In this document: piece after piece, positions 54,034 to 62,329 of the stretch
How positions within the stretch are numbered: the first letter of the stretch is position 1
Layout of the letters: each line of letters opens with the position of its first letter
Assembly: GCF_004337505.1 (NCBI RefSeq)
Contig: NZ_SJZI01000042.1
Span: 544,388-608,387 of the forward strand
Reading direction: 5' to 3'
DNA from: Flaviaestuariibacter flavus
GTDB taxonomy: Bacteria; Bacteroidota; Bacteroidia; Chitinophagales; Chitinophagaceae
Length of the DNA stretch: 64,000 nt
The notes under the pieces: generated by a model
What the model saw: the letters and a program-made list of their open reading frames with translations, nothing else
Databases searched by the model: none
What the model was told of the DNA's origin: nothing
Translations under genes and position numbers: made by a program

Positions 54034-54306
54034 TCAGAGCTGGAGCAGGGAGGCCTCTCCCCATATTTTGCAGCCCGGCTGTCGGGCGGCGTCGCGCAGT
54101 TCTTCGGGCGGGATGATGTGAAAGGATTCCGGCGAAAATTCGTTGCAGAAATATTCCGCGATCTCGCTGCCGGGGAAAAGCCCGTAGAGGCTGCCATCGG
54201 CTGTAGCCACGAACACGTACTGGCCGGCCGGCGTCTGCGCCAGGAACCGGAGCAGGTCGCGCTGCGGCAGGGTGGCGCGGAAACGGTATGCTTCGATATA
54301 GGCCAT
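54034..54306 (-). CDS. Small protein, unknown function
   Basis: 90 residues; a compact alpha/beta protein (YIEAYRFRATLPQRDLLRFL; YVFVATADGSLYGLFPGSEI; FHIIPPEELRDA). No signal peptide. Convergent with the CHU_C gene, with 5 nt between. A -7-like element (54312-54319) sits 5 nt before the ATG. I do not recognise it. Confidence 0.7.
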   Translation of the reverse strand: MAYIEAYRFRATLPQRDLLRFLAQTPAGQYVFVATADGSLYGLFPGSEIAEYFCNEFSPESFHIIPPEELRDAARQPGCKIWGEASLLQL

Positions 54307-54311
54307 GGCCG

Positions 54312-54319
54312 CGAAGATA
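54312..54319 (-). promoter_or_regulatory. -7-like element next to small gene start
   Basis: TATCTTCG on the minus strand, one base off consensus, 5 nt before the ATG at 54306. Confidence 0.4.
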
Positions 54320-54341
54320 GCGCCGGGGCGTTCTGCCGCGA

Positions 54342-54968
54342 TCAGCCTTCGCGCATGCCGGTTTCGAGGCGCTCTACGAACCGGCCCACATCGGATCCAT
54401 CCATCAGCGCATGGTGCACGTGCACCGAGAGCGGCATCGTGCGCCGCCCGTTGCTTTCCGTCATTTTGCCGTAGGAGATCTTCGGGCAGCTATCCGGAAA
54501 AGAAAAGGCGCGGGCGTGCGACAGACCGCTGAAGCGCAGCCAGGGCAGGGAGGAGCAATGCAGTACGTTTTCGCCCGAAATGGCTGGAACCAGCCCGGTT
54601 GCGGCCCGCACGCGTGTCGCCTCTGCCTGTGCTTCCTGTATAAATACGGTAAGCTCCGGGTGCCAGTCCATATAAGCGAAGCCGAAAGTGCCGTCGGGGC
54701 GATTGATGGTCGGGGAGGCGTGCACTTCATCGTATACGCGCACCTCGTCGCCGCTGATACGGTAGCGGAACGGCTCCGTGGCATTGGCCGCGCGCAGCGT
54801 ATGCCAGAGTGTATACAGGAAGAAGGAGTGCCCGTTGGCTTTTGCACAGGCATAGGCTTCTGTGCAATCCAGTTCCACGGTCACACCGAAAAAAGGTTCT
54901 TCGAAGCGGCGGAAAAAGTGGAAATGATCGCGGCGGTTCCAGGTGCTGAGGTCGAGGGGCGTGAACAT
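54342..54968 (-). CDS. CatA-like O-acetyltransferase (chloramphenicol acetyltransferase fold)
   Basis: 208 residues. The catalytic motif VHHALMDGSDVGRF (His186, Asp190) is complete and the rest follows the CAT fold (HFHFFRRFEEPFFGVTVEL at the start). Most chromosomal Bacteroidota members have not been shown to give chloramphenicol resistance, and nothing nearby suggests a resistance cassette. The acceptor is unknown. A -7-like element is 3 nt from the ATG. Confidence 0.85.
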   Translation of the reverse strand: MFTPLDLSTWNRRDHFHFFRRFEEPFFGVTVELDCTEAYACAKANGHSFFLYTLWHTLRAANATEPFRYRISGDEVRVYDEVHASPTINRPDGTFGFAYMDWHPELTVFIQEAQAEATRVRAATGLVPAISGENVLHCSSLPWLRFSGLSHARAFSFPDSCPKISYGKMTESNGRRTMPLSVHVHHALMDGSDVGRFVERLETGMREG

Positions 54969-54971
54969 GCC

Positions 54972-54979
54972 ACGAAAAT
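54972..54979 (-). promoter_or_regulatory. -7-like element next to the CatA-like start
   Basis: TATTTTCG on the minus strand, one base off consensus, 3 nt before the ATG at 54968. Confidence 0.4.
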
Positions 54980-54994
54980 AAGCCGCTGTGCCTG

Positions 54995-55678
54995 CTACAA
55001 CAGGGGCAGGATATCGCGGATGGTGCTTACCGCGCGGAAGTTGGGATGTTCGATGTCATGATCAACCACTTCGTGCGCCCAGGTAGTATGATACGGCACG
55101 TGAATGGCGTGGCCGCCAAGCTCCAGCACCGGCAGCACGTCCGACTTCAGCGAGTTGCCGATCATCAGGAACTGCTCCGGGGCGATGTCGAGGTGACGTA
55201 CCAATTTGGCATAATCGGATACGCCTTTATCCGACATGATCTCGATGTGGTGGAAGTGGTGGATGACCCCCGAGTTCTTCATTTTGCGCTCCTGGTCGAG
55301 CAGGTCGCCCTTGGTGGCCACCACGAGGCGGTAGCGCTCTTTCAGGGAAGCCACCACTTCTTCCACGCCCTCGAGCAGCTCGATGGGGCGGGCCAGCAGT
55401 TCCTTGCCCAGCTCCAGGATGCGGGCAATGGCGGATGCCCTGATATTGCCTTCGGAAATGGTCAGGGCCGTTTCCACCATCGACAGGGTAAAGCCCTTGA
55501 TGCCGTAGCCATAAAGCGGCAGGTTCTTGATCTCCGTTTGCAGCAGTTCCCGCTCGGCGCTGTGCAGGGGCATGAAGTCCTCCAGCAGCTGGCAGAACAG
55601 GGTTTCTGTTTCGCGGAAATAAGGCTCGTTCACCCACAAGGTGTCGTCGGCGTCGAAGGCAATGACTTTGATGTCCAT
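54995..55678 (-). CDS. HAD-superfamily hydrolase (phosphatase)
   Basis: 227 residues. Motif I FDADDTLW (nucleophile D9, D11), a helical cap (residues about 15-95), motif II VVATKGD and motif III/IV KSDVLPVLELGGHAIHVPY. A YjjG/phosphoglycolate-phosphatase-like enzyme of the cytosol; substrate unknown. The -7 element is 29 nt upstream. Confidence 0.88.
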   Translation of the reverse strand: MDIKVIAFDADDTLWVNEPYFRETETLFCQLLEDFMPLHSAERELLQTEIKNLPLYGYGIKGFTLSMVETALTISEGNIRASAIARILELGKELLARPIELLEGVEEVVASLKERYRLVVATKGDLLDQERKMKNSGVIHHFHHIEIMSDKGVSDYAKLVRHLDIAPEQFLMIGNSLKSDVLPVLELGGHAIHVPYHTTWAHEVVDHDIEHPNFRAVSTIRDILPLL

Positions 55679-55707
55679 AATCGTAGTTCCCGCGGAATGC
55701 GGGGCCG

Positions 55708-55715
55708 CAAAGCTA
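55708..55715 (-). promoter_or_regulatory. -7 element of HAD hydrolase gene
   Basis: TAGCTTTG on the minus strand, exact TAnnTTTG, 29 nt before the ATG. Confidence 0.5.
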
Positions 55716-55719
55716 GGAG

Positions 55720-55820
55720 AAGATCTCAGATCTCAGATGTCAGATCTCGGATCTTGGTTTGAAACACCTGATGGAAACGTTGTCCAATAGGCCGTTTGCA
55801 TTTATTACATCTGAGATCTG
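55720..55820. repeat. Paired-arm intergenic repeat, family A
   Basis: Left arm 55720-55755 (AGATCTCAGATCTCAGATGT and onward, almost identical to that at 36-76); right arm 55807-55820 (CATCTGAGATCTGC). The core is about 50 bp. It lies between the divergent HAD and alkB genes. Confidence 0.75.
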
Positions 55821-55858
55821 CCATTCCCTCTTGGCATGTTTTTGTCGGCAGCAACGCC

Positions 55859-56431
55859 GTGCAGACGCTTTTTCCGCTGGATGACCTGTTGCCGCAAGGG
55901 TTTCGTTACCTGCCGGATTTTCTTTCCGTGGAGGAGGAAGCGGACCTGCTCCGCGGTGTGGAGGGGCTCGACCTGCATCCTTTTCTCTTCCAGGGCTATA
56001 CGGCGAAGCGGCTGGTCGCTTCCTTCGGCCGGGACTGGCATTTCGATACCCGCACCCTGGCGCCGGGGCGCCCGGTGCCGCCCTTCCTGGAGCCGGTGGC
56101 GGAGAAGGTAGCGGCCCACCTGGGGCTGCGGCGCGAAGATTTCGCCGAGCTGCTGGTGACGGCCTACCCACCCGGGGCGGTCATCAACTGGCACCGCGAT
56201 GCGCCGCCTTTTGCCCTCATCGCCGGCTTGTCGCTGGGTTCGGACTGCACCTTCCGCCTGCGGCCACAGGAAAAAAAACTGCAGACGCGGGGTGCCACCC
56301 GCTCGCTGGTGGTGGCGCGGCGCTCGCTCTATATCATGGAAGGGGCGGCGCGCAGCGACTGGCAGCACAGCACGGCCCCGGTGGCCGCCTGGCGCTGGTC
56401 GGTGACGCTGCGGACGCTCTACGCGAAATAG
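55859..56431 (+). CDS. alkB: AlkB-like DNA repair dioxygenase (2-oxoglutarate, Fe(II))
   Basis: 190 residues from a GTG at 55859. A longer frame from TTG 55796 would translate a repeat arm, so it is rejected. Fe ligands H112 and D114 (INWHRDAPPF) and H170 (DWQHSTAPV) and the 2-oxoglutarate/substrate Arg pair R179 and R185 (WRWSVTLRTL) are present. The known role of the family is oxidative removal of methyl groups from damaged DNA or RNA bases. No Ada-response genes are nearby. Confidence 0.88.
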   Translation: MQTLFPLDDLLPQGFRYLPDFLSVEEEADLLRGVEGLDLHPFLFQGYTAKRLVASFGRDWHFDTRTLAPGRPVPPFLEPVAEKVAAHLGLRREDFAELLVTAYPPGAVINWHRDAPPFALIAGLSLGSDCTFRLRPQEKKLQTRGATRSLVVARRSLYIMEGAARSDWQHSTAPVAAWRWSVTLRTLYAK

Positions 56432-56478
56432 AAATCCCGGCGCGGGGCCGGGGTTGCTCATAGGGGACGGGGAACGAT

Positions 56479-56880
56479 TTATAACACATCAAAACGAAAC
56501 GACTGTACCTGGGTCGCCTTCACCTTGCGGCCTTCGGTGCGGGCGGGTGTCCAGCGGCCGGACCTGGCGAACTGGCTGAGGGCTTCCTGCTCCAGGCCGT
56601 AGCCGATGGTGCTGAGCGCGTGGATATTGCCCACGTTGCCCTGGGCATCGATGTCAAAACGGATCTGTACTTCGTAGCTGCCGGCGGGGAGGCCCTGGGC
56701 GATGCCGGTGCGGATCACCCTGGTGAGGATGGCCGACTTGAAACCGTTGAGGGCTACGTCGCCACCCGGGAAGGTAGCGGCCGCGATGGCAGCCTTGCTC
56801 TTAGGAGCTTTTTCGGTAGCGGGAGCAGCGAGGGCCGAGAGGGAGAGCAGGAGGGCGAAGCAGAGTACAGCAGCTTTCAT
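56479..56880 (-). CDS. Secreted TonB C-terminal-like domain protein
   Basis: 133 residues. A signal peptide (AAVLCFALLLSLSALA) replaces the membrane anchor. The remainder is a single TonB-C-like domain (FPGGDVALNGFKSAIL; VQIRFDIDAQGNVGNIHAL; ARSGRWTPARTEGRKVKA). Such free domains are common in Bacteroidota; whether they act in energy transduction is not known. Upstream -7 element at 56906. Confidence 0.8.
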   Translation of the reverse strand: MKAAVLCFALLLSLSALAAPATEKAPKSKAAIAAATFPGGDVALNGFKSAILTRVIRTGIAQGLPAGSYEVQIRFDIDAQGNVGNIHALSTIGYGLEQEALSQFARSGRWTPARTEGRKVKATQVQSFRFDVL

Positions 56881-56905
56881 AAAGTACGTTTTGCGTTTGA
56901 CAAGT

Positions 56906-56913
56906 CAAAAGTA
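56906..56913 (-). promoter_or_regulatory. -7 element of the TonB-C-like gene
   Basis: TACTTTTG on the minus strand, exact TAnnTTTG, 25 nt before the ATG. Confidence 0.5.
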
Positions 56914-57022
56914 CCTGTGGAGCATTAGGTGGATCGCCTTAGTTCGCCTAAGTGGTCGTTTTAATCGTTAAAACCGTGCAAATTGACTTTAGTGTTTCTA
57001 CTTATTTTTGCAGACCGGCAAG

Positions 57023-58087
57023 TTAACGGGTCATTCCTTCCTTATTGGCCAGCTGTCCGCAGGCGGCATCGATGTCCTTGCCGCGGCTCCGGCGGAGGCG
57101 GGCATTGACCTTGTTTTTGGCAAGGTGCGCCATAAACGCCTCGGTGCGCTCCTCGGTCGGCTTTTCAAACTTTGCGAGATCAATGGGATTGTACTCGATA
57201 ATATTGACCAGGTCGGCGGGAATCTGGCGGTAGAGCTTTACCAGCTCATCGGCATCTTTGGGCCCGTCGTTGAGGTCTTTAAAAAGGATGTATTCGAGGG
57301 TGATCTCGTTTTTGGTTTTCTGGTAGAAATAGTTGAGCGCCTCCACAAGCGATTTCAGATCGTTGGAAGCATTGATGTTCATGATCTGGTCGCGCTTGGC
57401 ATCGTTGGGGGCATGCAGTGAAAGCGCCAGCTTGAACTTAACGCCATCGTCGCCAAGCTGGCGGATGGCTTTGGCCACACCGGCGGTGGAAACGGTGATG
57501 CGCCGGGGGCTCATGCCCAGTCCGTCCGGGGAGGTGATCCGCTCGATAGCTTTGAGCACGTTTTTGTAATTCAGGAGCGGTTCGCCCATGCCCATGAACA
57601 CGATATTGGTGAGCTTGTGTCCGTAAACCTTTTCGCTCTGTTCGTTGAGCAGCACCACCTCGTCATAGATCTCGTCGAAGTCCATATTGCGCTTGCGGTC
57701 GATATAGCCGGTGGCGCAGAACTTACAGGCCAGCGAGCAGCCGATCTGCGAGGAAACGCAGGCGGTAAAGCGCTCCTCGGTGGGGATGAGCACGCCTTCG
57801 CAGAGGTGTCCTTCATGGGTGCGGAAGCGGCTTTTCACCGTACCATCGGCACTGTACTGGGTAGCATCAACCGCCAGGGCCGGGAGCGTGAAGTGGTTGC
57901 CCAGCTTCTGGCGCAGGTCCTTGCTCAGGTTGGTCATGTCGGCAAAGGAACGGGCGCCCTTCATCCAAAGCCATTCCCACACCTGCTTCGCCCGGAATTT
58001 CGGTTCGCCCAGCACTTCGAAATACTGGATGAGGTCTTCCTGCGCCAGCTGGCGGATATTGCGGATGTTTTTTTGAGTTGCGCTCAT
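57023..58087 (-). CDS. rlmN: Dual-specificity 23S rRNA A2503 / tRNA A37 C2-methyltransferase
   Basis: 354 residues. Radical-SAM cluster C117, C121, C124 (CSLACKFCATGY), the SAM-binding GMGEPLLNY and, near the end, C343 (DAACGQLANKEG), the Cys that carries the methyl group in E. coli RlmN. The N-terminal helical domain (EDLIQYFEVLGEPKFRAKQV) is present. It methylates C2 of adenine 2503 in 23S rRNA. Not the Cfr resistance form, judging by overall wording, though a tree would be needed. The -7 element ends 4 nt before the ATG. Confidence 0.95.
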   Translation of the reverse strand: MSATQKNIRNIRQLAQEDLIQYFEVLGEPKFRAKQVWEWLWMKGARSFADMTNLSKDLRQKLGNHFTLPALAVDATQYSADGTVKSRFRTHEGHLCEGVLIPTEERFTACVSSQIGCSLACKFCATGYIDRKRNMDFDEIYDEVVLLNEQSEKVYGHKLTNIVFMGMGEPLLNYKNVLKAIERITSPDGLGMSPRRITVSTAGVAKAIRQLGDDGVKFKLALSLHAPNDAKRDQIMNINASNDLKSLVEALNYFYQKTKNEITLEYILFKDLNDGPKDADELVKLYRQIPADLVNIIEYNPIDLAKFEKPTEERTEAFMAHLAKNKVNARLRRSRGKDIDAACGQLANKEGMTR

Positions 58088-58091
58088 GGCG

Positions 58092-58099
58092 CAAAGATA
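58092..58099 (-). promoter_or_regulatory. -7 element next to rlmN start
   Basis: TATCTTTG on the minus strand, exact consensus, 4 nt before the ATG at 58087. It predicts a leaderless transcript. Confidence 0.6.
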
Positions 58100-58190
58100 C
58101 GTGAACCGGCGGGGGAGGGGTGTTAACCCCTTGTCAAGGGTAGCCTGCCGGTGCGACCGAAAGCTTTATTTTTACCGAAACCAATCCACA

Positions 58191-58556
58191 ATGAAACTGC
58201 TTACGATCCTCATCGCCTTCCTGCTGCCGCTGTCCGTCCTGGCCCAGTCAGATTCCACCCTGGCCGAATACAAAGGCACTTATACGTTCCCGGAAGGAAG
58301 CCAGGTGACTTCGGCCGAAGTGCAGCTGCGCGACGGGAAACTCTATATCAGCTCGGCCATCGGGGGCTCCATCCTGACCCAGGTGAGCAGGGATACGTTT
58401 CACCTCGACGCCTATAACGGGCAGCTCTACTTCCGCCGGAAAGCCGGTAAAGTAAGCGGCATTTACGTAGAAGTGGGCCAGATGATACTCGACGGGGAAA
58501 AAGAGGAAACGTCGAAGTCTGCCTTTCGCCGGCCGCGGATTTTCATGGCCCGCTAA
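58191..58556 (+). CDS. Small secreted protein, unknown function
   Basis: 121 residues from the ATG at 58191, which starts a signal peptide (LLTILIAFLLPLSVLAQ). The mature part is a small beta-rich domain (YKGTYTFPEGSQVTSAEVQL; YFRRKAGKVSGIYVEVGQMI), reminiscent of the lipocalin-like or DUF3471-type domains attached to esterases. I do not assign a function. Confidence 0.75.
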   Translation: MKLLTILIAFLLPLSVLAQSDSTLAEYKGTYTFPEGSQVTSAEVQLRDGKLYISSAIGGSILTQVSRDTFHLDAYNGQLYFRRKAGKVSGIYVEVGQMILDGEKEETSKSAFRRPRIFMAR

Positions 58557-58642
58557 GCGGGATAGCCCCTAACTTGCGCCCCTCAGGACGGCCCGCCCGG
58601 GAGGCCCGGGCGGCGCAGCTCCAAAGCGTCCTGCCCACCATT

Positions 58643-59836
58643 ATGCGCACCGTTTACGTTATCGACACCCTCCGCACGCCCATCGGTAAATACGGGGGGG
58701 GCCTTTCTTCCGTACGCCCCGACGACCTGCTGGCCGGCGCCATCAAAGCACTGCTCGAACGCAACCCTTCCGTTGATCCCGCTGCTATTGAAGATGTGAT
58801 TGCCGGCGATGCCAACCAGGCCGGCGAAGACAACCGCAACGTGGCCCGTATGGCGGCGCTGCTGGCCGGCCTGCCGGTGACCGTGCCGGGCAATACCGTT
58901 AACCGCCTTTGCGCCTCCGGCCTCCAGGCCATCATGGACGCTACACGCCAGATCATGACCGGCGACGCCGAGCTCATGATCGCCTGCGGTGTGGAGAGCA
59001 TGAGCCGCGCGCCCTTCGTTATGGCGAAAGCAACATCACCCTTCCAGCGGGCCACGGAAATTGTCGACACCACGCTTGGCTGGCGCTTTGTGAACAGCCG
59101 CCTCGCCGATGTGCATTATCCATACAGTATGGGCGAGACCGGTGAAAATGTAGCGAAGCAGTGGCAGATCTCCCGCGCGGCACAGGATGCCTGGGCGCTT
59201 CGTTCCCAAAACAATTATTTCGCCGCGCTCGAAGCCGGCAAGTGGGCGGAGGAGATCGTTCCGGTGGAAGTGACCGAGGGCAAGGAAAAGAAGATCGTGG
59301 ATACCGACGAGCACCCCCGCCGCACGACAGCTGAGAAGCTGGCAACGCTGAAGCCCGCTTTCATAAAGGACGGCACCGTTACCGCCGGCAATGCCGCCGG
59401 CCTCAACGACGGTGCGGCCGCGATGCTGCTGGCTTCGGAAGAAGCGGTGCAGAAATATGGACTGAAGCCGATCGCCAAAGTGGTGGCCATGGCTGTTGCC
59501 GGCGTGGATCCCGCCATCATGGGCATCGGCCCGGTGCCGGCCACGCAAAAGGCGCTCCGGCGCGCTTCGCTTTCCGTTGCCGATATTGACCTGGCGGAGC
59601 TCAACGAAGCCTTTGCCTCTCAGGTGCTGGCTTCGATGCAGGAGTTGCAGATTGATTCCGAAAAGGTGAATGTCAACGGCGGCTCCATCGCGCTTGGTCA
59701 CCCGCTCGGCTGCTCGGGTGTACGCATCTCCACTACGCTGCTTCACGAGCTGAAGCGCCGCGGCGGCCGCTACGGTCTCGCTACGATGTGTGTGGGTGTG
59801 GGCCAGGGCGCGGCGATCATTTATGAGAATTTGTAA
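58643..59836 (+). CDS. Thiolase, 3-oxoadipyl-CoA / acetyl-CoA C-acyltransferase type
   Basis: 397 residues from the ATG at 58643. Active-site Cys90 (NRLCASGLQAIMDA), His loop NGGSIALGHPLGCSGVR and second Cys MCVGVGQG are intact. Several features (RTPIGKYGGGLSSVRPDDL; VESMSRAPFVM; ENVAKQWQISRAAQD) resemble the PcaF/PaaJ branch that cleaves 3-oxoadipyl-CoA, but acetyl-CoA acetyltransferase activity is just as possible. No aromatic-degradation gene is adjacent. Confidence 0.88.
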   Translation: MRTVYVIDTLRTPIGKYGGGLSSVRPDDLLAGAIKALLERNPSVDPAAIEDVIAGDANQAGEDNRNVARMAALLAGLPVTVPGNTVNRLCASGLQAIMDATRQIMTGDAELMIACGVESMSRAPFVMAKATSPFQRATEIVDTTLGWRFVNSRLADVHYPYSMGETGENVAKQWQISRAAQDAWALRSQNNYFAALEAGKWAEEIVPVEVTEGKEKKIVDTDEHPRRTTAEKLATLKPAFIKDGTVTAGNAAGLNDGAAAMLLASEEAVQKYGLKPIAKVVAMAVAGVDPAIMGIGPVPATQKALRRASLSVADIDLAELNEAFASQVLASMQELQIDSEKVNVNGGSIALGHPLGCSGVRISTTLLHELKRRGGRYGLATMCVGVGQGAAIIYENL

Positions 59837-59870
59837 TTTTTGATTTCGGATTTTCGAGATGCAATCACGG

Positions 59871-59915
59871 CTGGAAAAATCTCAGATCGGAGATCATAAA
59901 TCTGGAATCCTGAGT
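59871..59915. repeat. Family A-like repeat, single degenerate arm
   Basis: AAATCTCAGATCGGAGATCATAAATCTGGAATCC between the thiolase and lipoprotein genes; mixes family A and F words. Confidence 0.45.
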
Positions 59916-59947
59916 GGTGTCGGGAACGAAAATTGCGACTCTTTATC

Positions 59948-60385
59948 ATGATGAAACAAGCCGTCTTGCCTGTTGTGTTCTGCCTCCTGGCCTGCAATCC
60001 CTACAAGGCGTTGCGGAGCGACCGGGTATCGCTTCCGGCCGCGGGTGAGCTGAGCCTCAGGGTGCCGAAGGGTTTCAGGGAAGCCCGCACCGACAACGAG
60101 GCGGGTGGCCGCGTGGTGCGCAGCTATCATTACAACGACGGTACCGTATTCTATGTAGCCTATGTGCCCGACCGGGGCGATCTGCAGCCGATCGATCATG
60201 CGGTGCACGTGCCGGGGTTCAGCTCCGTTGGTGATACGCTGTTCAAGGAGCTGGGTGCTTTCGAGCGGTACTGGCGCGAGGATCGCAAGGGGTTGCTCCG
60301 CGCGGGTTATGTCAATGTAAGTAAAGGAAAGCCGGAAGTGCTTTTCGATTCAGCGGTAAACTATATCCGGCGTGTCAACCACTGA
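59948..60385 (+). CDS. Small lipoprotein, unknown function
   Basis: 145 residues from the ATG at 59948 (a second ATG follows at once). Lipoprotein signal with the lipobox LLAC (Cys16 of this start). The mature domain has LSLRVPKGFREARTDNEAGG and SYHYNDGTVFYVAYVPD, and looks like a small beta-barrel or sandwich. Probably anchored to a membrane facing the periplasm. Family not recognised. Confidence 0.75.
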   Translation: MMKQAVLPVVFCLLACNPYKALRSDRVSLPAAGELSLRVPKGFREARTDNEAGGRVVRSYHYNDGTVFYVAYVPDRGDLQPIDHAVHVPGFSSVGDTLFKELGAFERYWREDRKGLLRAGYVNVSKGKPEVLFDSAVNYIRRVNH

Positions 60386-60412
60386 TCCGTGGTGCAACGA
60401 ATTCATTTAAGA

Positions 60413-60447
60413 AAAACAAAGCCCCGGTGTTCCGGGGCTTTGTTTTT
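60413..60447. terminator. Bidirectional terminator between lipoprotein gene and hisS
   Basis: AAAACAAAGCCCCGG / CCGGGGCTTTGTTTT, 15-bp stem with a 4-nt loop and T tails both ways. Confidence 0.9.
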
Positions 60448-60458
60448 GGGTGTTGGTG

Positions 60459-61832
60459 TCAGCTCTTTAGGAATCCGGCAAGATCTTCGAAAGGCACCGA
60501 GGTTTGTTTGCCGGTGGTAAGCTCTTTTACGAGTGCCGTCTTCTCGGACACTTCCCGGCTGCCGATGATCACGGCGTAGGGAATATGCTTTTTCTCTGCG
60601 TATTTGAATTGTTTGTCCATCCTGGACGCTTCGTGGTAAAGCTCACCCGAGGTGCCGGCCATGCGAAGCTCCTGGAGTAGCCCGTAAGCAACGCGGCTTT
60701 CGGCATCGCCCAGGTTGAAGAAGAGCGCGCGCGTGCTTTGCGTCAGCGCTTCGGGGAAAAGCCGCAGTTCTTCCAGCACGTCATAAATACGGTCGACACC
60801 GAAGGAAATGCCCACGCCGGGCATGTCGGGTACGCCGAAGAGGCCGGTGAGATCATCGTAACGGCCGCCGCCGCCGATGGAGCCGATCTTCACTTCAGCA
60901 GGCGCTTTCACTTCGAAGATGATGCCGGTGTAGTAGTTGAGCCCGCGCGCGAGGGTGAAGTCGAGCACGAGATTGACCCCCTCGCCGGTAACCATATTGC
61001 CTACAAACTCAATTTCTTCGATTCCCTTTTTCGCTGTCTCGTTGTCGCCAAAGAGTTCTTTAATGGCGACAAGCTTTTCTTCGTTGCTTCCGCCGATCTC
61101 GAGGTAGCGCTGGATGGTGGCGATCTGCGCTTCGTTCAGTCCGCGCCCGGCGAGTTCTTCTTTCACCTTATCCAGCCCGATCTTATCCAGCTTGTCGATG
61201 GCGATGGTGATGTCCATCATCTTTTCGGCGCCGCCGCTGATCTCGGCGAGGGCGGCCAGCAGCTTGCGCGAGTTGATGCGCAGCTCGTAGCCTTTGAGCC
61301 CGAGCTGTATAAATACGGTGTGGTAGATGGAGCAGAGGTCCACTTCGTTCATCAGCGAACGGGAGCCCACCACGTCGGCATCGCACTGGTAGAACTCGCG
61401 GTAGCGGCCTTTTTGCGGACGGTCGGCGCGCCATACGGGTTGCACCTGGTAACGCCTGAAAGGAAAAGTGAGGCTGCCATGGTTCATCGCTACGTAGCGG
61501 GCAAAGGGAATGGTGAGATCGTAGCGGAGGGCGCGCTCGGTGAGGTCTTTGGTGCTTTTGCCCCCGAGCACTTTCTCGAAGGCGGCGCGGGCCGACGCTT
61601 CCTTCTCGGGCCGGTCGAGACCGTTGTTGAGGATCTTGAAAATAAGCTTGTCGCCTTCCTCGCCGTATTTGCCCATAAGGGTGTCGAGGTTTTCCATCGC
61701 GGGCGTTTCGAGGGGCTGGAAGCCAAAGCGCTCAAAGACAGTCCGGATCGTGTTGAGGATATACTGGCGCTTGCGGACCACCTCGGGTCCGAAGTCGCGC
61801 GTGCCTTGCGGCAAAGAGGGTTTCTGGCTCAT
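60459..61832 (-). CDS. hisS: Histidyl-tRNA synthetase
   Basis: 457 residues. Class II motifs: motif 2 YQVQPVWRADRPQKGRYREF, the His-specific ARGLNYYTGIIFEV and GGGGRYDDLTGLF, and motif 3 GVGISFGVDRIYDVL. The C-terminal anticodon-binding domain follows (about 360-457). It charges tRNA-His. It lies 8 nt after the stop of the PTPase gene, so both are likely on one mRNA. Confidence 0.97.
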   Translation of the reverse strand: MSQKPSLPQGTRDFGPEVVRKRQYILNTIRTVFERFGFQPLETPAMENLDTLMGKYGEEGDKLIFKILNNGLDRPEKEASARAAFEKVLGGKSTKDLTERALRYDLTIPFARYVAMNHGSLTFPFRRYQVQPVWRADRPQKGRYREFYQCDADVVGSRSLMNEVDLCSIYHTVFIQLGLKGYELRINSRKLLAALAEISGGAEKMMDITIAIDKLDKIGLDKVKEELAGRGLNEAQIATIQRYLEIGGSNEEKLVAIKELFGDNETAKKGIEEIEFVGNMVTGEGVNLVLDFTLARGLNYYTGIIFEVKAPAEVKIGSIGGGGRYDDLTGLFGVPDMPGVGISFGVDRIYDVLEELRLFPEALTQSTRALFFNLGDAESRVAYGLLQELRMAGTSGELYHEASRMDKQFKYAEKKHIPYAVIIGSREVSEKTALVKELTTGKQTSVPFEDLAGFLKS

Positions 61833-61840
61833 GTTAATTG

Positions 61841-62314
61841 TTAGGCCGTAGTATTACGGGATGCGTATTTTTCAATGATGCGGTCACAGGCGGCGTCGAT
61901 CAGTTTGTATACATCATGGTAGCCCGGTTCTTCGCCATACCAGGGATCGGGCACGTCTTCGTCGGCGCCGGGATGCACCTCGTTGAGCAGCAGGTCTACT
62001 TTCCCGGCATTCCAGTGCCGGCCCGCGATGCGCTTCATATCGTCCACCACATCGCCGGCCATGGCGTAGATCTTGTCATAGCGATCCATGTCGGCGGCGG
62101 TAAACCGTCGGGCGCGCTGCTGGCAGATATCCACGCCGTTCAGTTGCGCCACCTTTTGCGACAGCCGGTGCGGCGCCTCGCCCACGTGGTAGCCGTTGGT
62201 GCCGGCGCTTTCCACCGTCCAACGGAGTCCGGCCGCCGCCGCCTTGTGCTTCAGAATGCCCTCTGCCAGCGGGCTGCGGCAGATATTACCGAGGCAAACC
62301 ATCAGGATCTTCAT
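61841..62314 (-). CDS. Low-molecular-weight protein-tyrosine phosphatase
   Basis: 157 residues from the ATG at 62314; the open frame further upstream translates a family D repeat (HYHITA peptides) and is rejected. Active-site loop C7-LGNIC-R13-S, general-acid Asp in DVPDPWYG. Such enzymes dephosphorylate tyrosine residues, often of exopolysaccharide kinases; none is nearby. First gene before hisS; the -7 element ends 7 nt before the ATG. Confidence 0.92.
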   Translation of the reverse strand: MKILMVCLGNICRSPLAEGILKHKAAAAGLRWTVESAGTNGYHVGEAPHRLSQKVAQLNGVDICQQRARRFTAADMDRYDKIYAMAGDVVDDMKRIAGRHWNAGKVDLLLNEVHPGADEDVPDPWYGEEPGYHDVYKLIDAACDRIIEKYASRNTTA

Positions 62315-62321
62315 ATCGCCG

Positions 62322-62329
62322 CAAAGGTA
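62322..62329 (-). promoter_or_regulatory. -7 element of the PTPase-hisS operon
   Basis: TACCTTTG on the minus strand, exact TAnnTTTG, 7 nt before the ATG. The repeat begins directly upstream and would contain the -33 region. Confidence 0.55.

Noticed and set aside
54342..54968. Chloramphenicol resistance gene
   Set aside because: The fold and His motif fit the CAT family, but there is no mobile context and chromosomal CatA-like proteins in this phylum are not shown to confer resistance.
57023..58087. Cfr-type antibiotic-resistance methyltransferase
   Set aside because: The sequence reads as housekeeping RlmN (GMGEPLLNY, C-terminal AACGQL) in an ordinary chromosomal place; a tree would be decisive.
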